NCBI RefSeq assembly: GCF_030269125.1
Contig: NZ_BSSM01000009.1
Location: 1-64,000 of the forward strand
DNA from: Streptomyces hygroscopicus subsp. hygroscopicus
GTDB taxonomy: Bacteria > Actinomycetota > Actinomycetes > Streptomycetales > Streptomycetaceae
Direction: 5' to 3'
DNA: 64,000 nt
Shown here: in pieces, positions 57,906 to 64,000 of the stretch
Layout: every line of letters starts with the position of its first letter
Position numbering within the stretch: position 1 is the first letter of the stretch
Translations under genes and position numbers: made by a program
Notes under the pieces: generated by a model
Database searches by the model: none
Seen by the model: only the letters and a program-made list of their open reading frames with translations
Told to the model about the DNA's origin: nothing

Positions 57906-58781
57906 GTGACCCAGGAGCACATGGCAGTCAACGGCAGCGGCAGACGCAGCCCCCAGGAGATCGCGGGCGTCCTGCGCGAGCGCATGCGTGCCGGGATCCT
58001 GCGGCCCGGGGACCGGCTGCCCACGCAGGCCGAGCTGGCCGAGGAGTTCGGCGTCGAGCGCGGCGCCGTCCGCCAGGCACTGCGGGTGCTCCAGCAGGAC
58101 GGCCTGCTCAGCGGCGTCACCAAGGGCAGCCCGCCGCGGGTCGCCGAGCAGCGGTCCGGCCCCGAGGAGCCCCAGCCGACCATGGTGGCGCTCGCGCCCC
58201 GGCTGACCGACGCGTTCGCCGCGCCGCACGTGCGCGTCGACGCCGTCTGTCTGACCGCGCAGAGCCTGATCCCCGCCCTCGGCGAACCGCTGCGCCTGAT
58301 CCACGAGGGCAGGCTGCGCCCGGAGCGGATCGACGCCCGCGTCCTGCTGCCCTCGCGGGACATCAGCCTCGCCTTCCCGGTCTCGGTCGACGCGGGGAGC
58401 GCGGAGGACGACGCGGTGCACCAGCGCTGGCTCGCCATGCGCAACGCCCAGGGCCAGGTGCTCCAGTACAACCTCCAGGCCCTGCGCGGCACCCACGACA
58501 TCGACGTCCATGTCACCTTCAGGGCCCTGCCGTTCACTCCGCCGGTGAAGCTCTACCTGCTCAACGGGTGCGAGGCGCTGTTCGCCCACTACATGATCAC
58601 GCGCCGCGCCGAACCCACCGACAGCGGGACGCTGGAGATGTACGACGCGGTCGGCTCGGAGTCCCTGCTCTTCTCCTTCGAGCGGCGCGCCGGCCAACGG
58701 GACGCGGCGTTCGTGGAGGAATCGCAGAAGTGGTTCGACGCCCTCTGGGAAACCATCAGCTCGGACCTGACACTCTCCTAG
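57906..58781 (+). CDS. devA: Developmental GntR regulator DevA
   Basis: A 291-residue GntR-family regulator like S. coelicolor DevA (SCO4190), needed for proper aerial development. The winged helix spans about residues 15-72 (GILRPGDRLPTQAELAEEFGVERGAV). The C-terminal ligand-type domain resembles the upstream paralog. GTG 57906 (or the adjacent GTG 57903) follows TAACGT by 6 nt, so the message is leaderless; an ATG five codons later is possible. It overlaps devB (TAGTG) and is co-transcribed with it. Confidence 0.85.
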   Translation: MTQEHMAVNGSGRRSPQEIAGVLRERMRAGILRPGDRLPTQAELAEEFGVERGAVRQALRVLQQDGLLSGVTKGSPPRVAEQRSGPEEPQPTMVALAPRLTDAFAAPHVRVDAVCLTAQSLIPALGEPLRLIHEGRLRPERIDARVLLPSRDISLAFPVSVDAGSAEDDAVHQRWLAMRNAQGQVLQYNLQALRGTHDIDVHVTFRALPFTPPVKLYLLNGCEALFAHYMITRRAEPTDSGTLEMYDAVGSESLLFSFERRAGQRDAAFVEESQKWFDALWETISSDLTLS

Positions 58782-59518
58782 TGACTTCTGATACGACTTC
58801 TGATGCGAGCGAGATCGAGAAGATTCGTGTACTGATCACTTCCGCCCGGGTCGTGCTGTGGGACTTCGACGGCCCCATCTGCCGGCTCTTCGCCACGCAC
58901 AAGGCCGAGCTGATCGCCGCGGACCTGGTGGCCTGGCTGGAGCGGCAGGGCCTGCACGGCCTGCTCACCCCGGCCGAACGGGACACCCTGGACCCCCAGG
59001 TCGTGCTGCGCGCGGTGGGCCGCCGCCGCCCCGGCAGCGACCTCGTCACCGGCCTGGAGGAACGCCTCACCCAGGAGGAGCTGCGCGCCGCCGCCTCCGC
59101 GCTGCCCACCGCCTGGGCCGACCCGCTGATCCGCACCTGGACCGCCGTCGGCGCCCGGCTCGCCGTCACCACGAACAACTCGCCCCGCGTGGTGCGCAGC
59201 TACCTGGAGAGCCGGGGCCTGACCGCCTGCTTCGCCCCGCACCTGTACGGCCGTACCGAACACCTGGACCACCTCAAGCCGGACCCGCACTGCCTGCTGC
59301 GCGCCCTCGGTGCCCTGGGCACCGCCCCCGACGCCGCCCTGATGATCGGCGACACCCCCTCCGACCTCGCCGCCGCCCGCGACGCCGGGGTCCCCTTCCT
59401 GGGGTACGCGCGCAACGCGGCCAAGGAGAGACCGCTGCGCGCGGCCGGCGCCGAGCACGTCGTACGGTCGCTGGAACCACTGCTGCGCCTGCTCAGGGGC
59501 GGCCCCGGGGTCGGTTAG
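58781..59518 (+). CDS. devB: HAD-superfamily phosphatase DevB
   Basis: A 245-residue HAD hydrolase with nucleophile motif DFDGP (residues 28-32), motif II TTNNS, Lys in LKPDPH and motif IV GDTPSDLAAARDAGV. It resembles phosphoglycolate-phosphatase-like enzymes, substrate unknown. The GTG at 58781 overlaps the devA stop (TAGTG). Genes in this position are known as devB in S. coelicolor and are co-transcribed with devA. Confidence 0.85.
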   Translation: MTSDTTSDASEIEKIRVLITSARVVLWDFDGPICRLFATHKAELIAADLVAWLERQGLHGLLTPAERDTLDPQVVLRAVGRRRPGSDLVTGLEERLTQEELRAAASALPTAWADPLIRTWTAVGARLAVTTNNSPRVVRSYLESRGLTACFAPHLYGRTEHLDHLKPDPHCLLRALGALGTAPDAALMIGDTPSDLAAARDAGVPFLGYARNAAKERPLRAAGAEHVVRSLEPLLRLLRGGPGVG

Positions 59519-59747
59519 CATGCGGACGCGGCCGGGTCACCGCCCGGCCGCGCGCGTACGCGGGCGCGGGGAGCGGCGAATGGCCGCGCCCCGGCCGCCG
59601 GTTCGGCACAGCCGGGCGCGGCGGACCGCCCGTCGGGCTACTCCACCGCGCCCGGAGGCCGTACCGGCCACCACGGGGGAATAGCGTTCCCCGGACCTGT
59701 CATCCGACACGTCCTCCCCCTTGAGCGACCGACCCCCGGAGCGGCCA

Positions 59748-61904
59748 GTGGGCGCACCGTCAGTTCCCCCTACCTCGGCGGGGGAGCGCGCCGGAACCAT
59801 GCGGACGGACGCCGCCTGCCGCGCCTTCGCGGCCCGCGCCGCGGCCGCGGGGGAGACGCGCGAGGGCCCGCGCCACCGCGACCACGTGCTGCCGCTGACC
59901 GAACCGCTCGCCGGCCTGCTCGGACGGGCCCCGGGCACGCCCGTGACCGTACGGCTACCCCGGCCGGACGCGGCGCCGGCCGTGCGCACGTGGGACGGCG
60001 AGGCGGAGATCCTGCGCGCGGTGCACCGGGTGCTGCCGCGGGCGCCGGAGTGCCTGGCGGCCGGTGAGGGCTACCTCATCCACAGCCATGTGGGCGGCCG
60101 GCTGCCGAGCGACGGTCCGGCCCCGAAGGACATCGCGGAGCTGTTCGCCGCCCTCGCCCAGGTGCGCGGCACCGCACTGCCGCCGCTGCCCTCGCACTGG
60201 CCGCGCAACCACACCGACTCCCAGGGCTTCCTGCGCACCCTCGCCCACCTCGCCGACCGCCAGGTCCGCCGCCCCGACTGGCGCGAGTACGGCGGCCTGT
60301 TCACCGCGCTCGGGGTCCCCGAGGACGCGCTGACCCGGTTCGCGGACCGGGTGCCCGCGCTGACCCGCCGCCCGTACGGCCTGCTCCACGGCGATCTGAG
60401 TCCCGCCCGACTGGCCGTGCGTGCCGACGGGCTGGGCTGCACCGGCTGGGAACTGGCGAGCTTCGGCGACCCGCTGTACGACCTCGCCGTCCACCTCGTC
60501 CGCACGCGCCACCCGGAGCCCCGGCGGGCGGCGGTCGTGCACGCCTGGGCCGACGCGGTGGCCCGCTCCCGGCCCGCCGCCATCGCGGGACTCGGCAAGG
60601 ACCTGCCCCGCTACCTCGCCTTCGAACACGCCCAGTCCCTCTACACCGACGTGATCGCGGCCGTCCGGACCCTGGACCGCGCCATCGACCCGGCGGCCGT
60701 GGAGCGGGCCGCCGCGACCGTGCGCGACGCCCTGCGCGCGGCCACCGAACCGCTGCGGCTCGGCCGGGTGCCCGGCGAGCGGGAGATCGAGCGGATCCTG
60801 TTCCGGCGCGGCGCCGCCCGGCCCGGCCGGCGCCCCCGCAGCATCGGCTGGACCCCTGACCGGCGGGTGCCCGAACACCCCGACTTCCCGCACCGCGCGG
60901 TCGCCGACGCCCTGTTCCTGGAGGGCGCCGCCCCGGCCGAGCGGGTCTTCAAGGGCGCCGCGCACCTCACCACCGTGCTCCGGGTGCCCGGCACCGGCTT
61001 CCCCGTCGTCGTACGCCGCGAGGTGACCCTCGTCCTGCGCCGCGAGCGCAGCTTCCTCAGCGAGCACGCCGTCCTCGCCGCCATCGAACGCTCCGGGGTG
61101 CCGGTCGCCGCCCCCCGCGTCCTCGCCCTCGGCACCAGCCACGCCACCGACCCCGCCCACCGCTACCGCGCCGACCGCTTCGCCGTCCACACCTACGAGG
61201 GCGCCCGCGACCTCGGCCGCCGCCCCGACCACCCGGTGGACGGGCTGCGCCCGCACGAGGCGGACTGCCTGGTCGACCAGCTGGCGGCGCTGACCGGTGT
61301 CGACCCGGCGGGCATCGACCCGCTCGGCGGCCGTCCCGGCTTCTACGGCTGGCTCAGCGAACAGCTCGTGGCGCTGGTCGAGGCGCTGCCCAGGGAGTCC
61401 CAGCAGACGGCCCGCCTCCTCGGCCTGCCCGACGCACCCCGGCTGCGCGAGATCCTCGCCCGCCACCACGTCACCGACCGCGCCCCCGCCCTGCTGCACG
61501 GCGACCTCAACCCCTGGAACCTGGTGCGCCGCGACGACGGCCCCGCCCTCACCCTCATCGACTGGGAGATGGCCCTGGTCGGGGACCCGCTCTACGAACT
61601 GGTCCGGCACATGCACCTCACCCCGACCCGGCCGGAGATCCGCGACCGCATGTTCCGCCGCTGGGCGGCCCGGCTGGACGCGCGCCACACCCGGAACTGG
61701 CAGGAGGACTGGCGGGTCTACCGCTGGATCGAGCTGGTCCGCTCGGCCTACGTGGACCTCGACCGGCTGGTCACCGGATCGAGCCTGGACGCGCCCAACG
61801 TGCGGCGGGCCGTGGCGTCGTACGGCATGACGCTCGCGGCGGCGACCGCCTCGCTGGGGCTGTCCGGGCGCCCGCGGGGGCTGCCCCGGCTGGGACCGGG
61901 CTGA
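59748..61904 (+). CDS. Tandem phosphotransferase: degenerate plus intact APH domains
   Basis: A 718-residue protein with two aminoglycoside-phosphotransferase-like domains. In the first (about residues 30-320) the catalytic loop is HGDLSPARL (His214) with no metal Asn, and the DFG-like Asp is replaced (WELASFGDP), so it is probably a pseudokinase. The second (about 370-700) is intact: HGDLNPWNL (His584) and LIDWEMALVGDP. The substrate is unknown. GTG 59748 is favoured by CGGAGCGG upstream; TTG 59721 and ATG 59799 are alternatives. It is followed after 20 nt by a TetR gene. Confidence 0.82.
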   Translation: MGAPSVPPTSAGERAGTMRTDAACRAFAARAAAAGETREGPRHRDHVLPLTEPLAGLLGRAPGTPVTVRLPRPDAAPAVRTWDGEAEILRAVHRVLPRAPECLAAGEGYLIHSHVGGRLPSDGPAPKDIAELFAALAQVRGTALPPLPSHWPRNHTDSQGFLRTLAHLADRQVRRPDWREYGGLFTALGVPEDALTRFADRVPALTRRPYGLLHGDLSPARLAVRADGLGCTGWELASFGDPLYDLAVHLVRTRHPEPRRAAVVHAWADAVARSRPAAIAGLGKDLPRYLAFEHAQSLYTDVIAAVRTLDRAIDPAAVERAAATVRDALRAATEPLRLGRVPGEREIERILFRRGAARPGRRPRSIGWTPDRRVPEHPDFPHRAVADALFLEGAAPAERVFKGAAHLTTVLRVPGTGFPVVVRREVTLVLRRERSFLSEHAVLAAIERSGVPVAAPRVLALGTSHATDPAHRYRADRFAVHTYEGARDLGRRPDHPVDGLRPHEADCLVDQLAALTGVDPAGIDPLGGRPGFYGWLSEQLVALVEALPRESQQTARLLGLPDAPRLREILARHHVTDRAPALLHGDLNPWNLVRRDDGPALTLIDWEMALVGDPLYELVRHMHLTPTRPEIRDRMFRRWAARLDARHTRNWQEDWRVYRWIELVRSAYVDLDRLVTGSSLDAPNVRRAVASYGMTLAAATASLGLSGRPRGLPRLGPG

Positions 61905-61924
61905 GCACTGCGTAGGCTCGCCCC

Positions 61925-62605
61925 ATGGATGAGCCGGAGCCGCGTGAGCGGGAGAAGACGGGTCCGCGGGAGACGGGTCTGCGGGAGCGCAAGCGGCGGC
62001 GGATGTACCAGGAGGTCTCGGACACCGCGGTACGGCTGTTCCTGGAGCGGGGCTTCGACGCGGTGTCGGTGGCGGAGGTGGCCGCGGCCGCCGGGATCTC
62101 CAAGCCGACCCTGTTCCGGTACTTCCCGGCCAAGGAGGACCTGGTCCTGCACCGGATCGCGGACCACGAGGGCGAGGCCGCGCGGGTGGTCGCGGGCGAG
62201 CCGGACCCGGTGGACGCGCTGCGCCGGCACTTCCTCGCCGGGCTCGAACGGCGCGACCCGGTCACCGGGCTCAACGACCACCCGCAGGTGCTCGCCTTCC
62301 ACGGCCTGCTGTACGGCACCCCGTCGCTGGTCGCGCGGGCCTACCGGCACCAGGAGCGCTCGGAGGCCGCGCTCGCCGAGGCGCTCGGCGGGGACCTGGA
62401 CGCGCGGCTCGCGGCCGGGCAGATCGTCGCCGTGCAGCGGGTCCTCGCCGTGGACAACTGGCGGCGGATCGCGGCGGGCGAGAAGGTCGCGGACGTGGCG
62501 CCGGGGGCGGTGCGGGCGGCGGAGCGCGCGTTCGGGCGGCTGGCGGAGGGGCTCCGGGGGATCGCGGGACCGGGGGCGCCGGCCGAGTCGGGTGAGACTC
62601 GGTAA
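61925..62605 (+). CDS. TetR family transcriptional regulator
   Basis: A 226-residue repressor with an acidic/basic N-terminal tail (residues 1-28), helix-turn-helix at about 48-72 (VSVAEVAAAAGISKPTLFRYFPAKEDLV) and a MftR-type C-terminal domain. It starts 20 nt after the phosphotransferase stop and likely shares its transcript. The AT-richer gap to the helicase gene (62606-62645) may hold its operator. Confidence 0.88.
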   Translation: MDEPEPREREKTGPRETGLRERKRRRMYQEVSDTAVRLFLERGFDAVSVAEVAAAAGISKPTLFRYFPAKEDLVLHRIADHEGEAARVVAGEPDPVDALRRHFLAGLERRDPVTGLNDHPQVLAFHGLLYGTPSLVARAYRHQERSEAALAEALGGDLDARLAAGQIVAVQRVLAVDNWRRIAAGEKVADVAPGAVRAAERAFGRLAEGLRGIAGPGAPAESGETR

Positions 62606-62645
62606 AAAATGTAACTCGATAACGTCTTGTCGTACGCTGGACGGC

Positions 62646-64000
62646 ATGACGTCCCAGCCCGCCCTCACCGACGCCCTGCGCGCCGAGCGCGCCCACCACG
62701 ACGACTGCCGGGCCGCCCTCGCCGCGATGGTCGAGGGCGCCGCCGAGCAGGTCGTCGTCGGCGAGGACGTCTCCGCCTCCGGCGCCGACGCCGAGGTCCT
62801 CGGCCACCGGCTGCGCAGCCAGGCCAAGGCGCTGCGCGAACTCCCGCCGGGGCCGCTGTTCTTCGGCCGCCTCGACTTCGCCGACGAGCACCCCGAGCAC
62901 GGCGGGCACCACTTCCACCTCGGGCGGCTGCGGATCACCGAGACCCCCGCCGCCCCGCCCCTCGTGGTCGACTGGCGGGCCCCTGTCTCCCGCGCCTTCT
63001 ACCAGGCGAGCGTCCGCGACCCCCAGGGCGTGGCGGTACGGCGGCGGTTCGGCTGGGCGCCGGGGAGCACGGGCGCGACCGCCGACCTCACGGGCCTGGA
63101 GGACGAGCACCTGCGACAGGGCGGACCCGAGGGCGGGTTCCGGCCCGGCGGCATCGTCGCCCGGGAGCTGGAGCGCCCCCGGGTCGGTCCCATGCGGGAC
63201 ATCGCCGCCACCATCCAGCCCGAGCAGGACGACCTCGTGCGCGCCCCCCTCGCCGACTCGGTCTGCGTGCAGGGCGCCCCCGGCACCGGCAAGACCGCCG
63301 TCGGCCTGCACCGCGCCGCGTACCTGCTCTACACCCACCCCAAGCGGCTCCAGCGCGCCGGCCTGCTGATCCTCGGCCCCAACCGCACCTTCCTCGCCTA
63401 CGTCTCCGAGGTGCTGCCCGCGCTCGGCGAGAGCGGCGTGCGCCAGTCCACCCTCCTGGACGAGATCGCCCGCCACCCGGTCACCGGCGCCGACCCCCTG
63501 CCCACGGCCGCCCTCAAGCACGACCCCCGCATGGCCGAGGTGCTGCGCCGGGCGCTGTACGCGCACGTGAGCACGGACGGCCTGACCGACCTCGTCGTGC
63601 CGGACGGCTCCTGCCGCCGGCGGGTGAGCGCCGCCGAACTCGCCGCGATCGTCCGGGAGGTGCGCGCGGAGGAGCCGCCGTACGCCGTCGGCCGCGAGCG
63701 GGTGCGCACCCGGGTGGTACGACGGCTGCGCGAACTCGCCGAGCGGCGCTCCGGGGTGCTGCCCGCCGCCTGGGCGCGGCGCATGGAGCACGCCCGGCCG
63801 CTCACCGCCCACCTCGACCTGGTGTGGCCGAAGGTCCGCCCGGAGGAGGTGCTGGCCCGCCTGCTCACGGACCCGGAGGCGTTGGCCCGGTCGGCCGAGG
63901 GACTCCTGGAGCCCGGCGAACAGGAGGCGCTGCGGTGGCCGCGCCCGCCGCGCTCGTACAGGTCCGCCCGCTGGTCGGCCGCCGACCTGGTCCTCCTGGA
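62646..64000 (+). CDS. HelD-like superfamily 1 helicase (partial, 5' part)
   Basis: The first 451 residues of a gene that continues beyond the window. It has an N-terminal domain, then a Walker A motif (residues 210-217, in VCVQGAPGTGKTAVGLHRAAYLLY-type context) and LLILGPNRTFLAYVSEVLP, the pattern of HelD/HelR proteins, which free stalled RNA polymerase and in some species give rifamycin resistance. TACGCT (62633-62638) lies 7 nt before the ATG, so the transcript is probably leaderless. The 3' part is not seen, so HelD versus other UvrD-like helicases is judged on this half only. Confidence 0.82.
   Translation, partial: MTSQPALTDALRAERAHHDDCRAALAAMVEGAAEQVVVGEDVSASGADAEVLGHRLRSQAKALRELPPGPLFFGRLDFADEHPEHGGHHFHLGRLRITETPAAPPLVVDWRAPVSRAFYQASVRDPQGVAVRRRFGWAPGSTGATADLTGLEDEHLRQGGPEGGFRPGGIVARELERPRVGPMRDIAATIQPEQDDLVRAPLADSVCVQGAPGTGKTAVGLHRAAYLLYTHPKRLQRAGLLILGPNRTFLAYVSEVLPALGESGVRQSTLLDEIARHPVTGADPLPTAALKHDPRMAEVLRRALYAHVSTDGLTDLVVPDGSCRRRVSAAELAAIVREVRAEEPPYAVGRERVRTRVVRRLRELAERRSGVLPAAWARRMEHARPLTAHLDLVWPKVRPEEVLARLLTDPEALARSAEGLLEPGEQEALRWPRPPRSYRSARWSAADLVLL

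Noticed and set aside
62600..62645. A rifamycin-associated element (RAE) upstream of the HelD-like gene
   Set aside because: The 19-bp inverted repeat known for rifampin-induced genes is absent from this gap; only an AT-richer stretch and a TAnnnT box are seen, so naming the gene helR is not justified.
1..64000. CRISPR array, prophage or insertion sequence
   Set aside because: No regularly spaced repeats of 25-40 bp, transposase, integrase or phage structural genes were recognised anywhere in the window.

Overview
The window is a piece of a Streptomyces chromosome. The base composition is very GC-rich, starts are often GTG, promoters often lack a ribosome binding site, and the gene content is the core set of that genus (amfC/rsiG, glnR, nur, mshD, a devA/devB pair, XRE-DUF397 pairs). 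Gene order between about 18 kb and the right edge resembles, from memory, the S. coelicolor SCO4126-SCO4195 neighbourhood. No tRNA, CRISPR array, integrase or insertion sequence was seen.

Region by region. 1-170: the 3' end of an rRNA operon (5S rRNA and terminator). 187-1339: a cysteine hydrolase and an acetyltransferase. 1328-8430: a six-gene minus-strand operon resembling a stripped type IV secretion/conjugation machine (VirD4-like, VirB4-like ATPase, its membrane partner, VirB6-like, VirB8-like, pilin-like), matching the developmental cmdABCDEF operon. 8995-17820: secreted and envelope enzymes (sedolisin, trypsin-like protease, transglycosylase-NlpC hydrolase, PAP2 phosphatase, Tat-exported flavin oxidase) plus a TetR/SDR pair with a clear operator. 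18000-29979: a phosphate region holding a PHO-box-controlled pstSCAB operon, a DUF47-Pit transporter pair, and a ppk-CHAD-Nudix polyphosphate operon, with csoR, a lipoprotein and two small unannotated-size proteins between. 30335-32579: a GntR(YtrA)-ABC operon behind a perfect 38-bp palindrome. 32680-41268: mshD, an 853-bp stretch with no credible gene, a two-component system, a membrane-anchored protease, a LacI regulator, glnR and a hydrolase. 41348-46059: MoaD-like protein, sulfur-transfer genes headed by a Cys-containing leader peptide, and envelope proteins. 46079-48853: an XRE/DUF397 regulator pair and a nitrobindin preceded by a 32-residue membrane protein.

49053-52300 is the most accessory-looking part: a HEPN-motif Abi-like RNase candidate, preceded by a structured non-coding region, in one operon with an N6-adenine methyltransferase and a half-size specificity subunit, but no restriction subunit. 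This three-gene block sits between the nitrobindin gene and nur and is the best candidate for an undescribed defence system.

52376-64000: nur, ygfZ, dtd, the c-di-GMP-binding anti-sigma factor amfC/rsiG, an Eis-like acetyltransferase, two GntR paralogs of the DevA type that share operator half-sites and leaderless promoters, devB, a tandem (pseudo)kinase phosphotransferase, a TetR regulator and the 5' part of a HelD-like helicase cut by the window edge.
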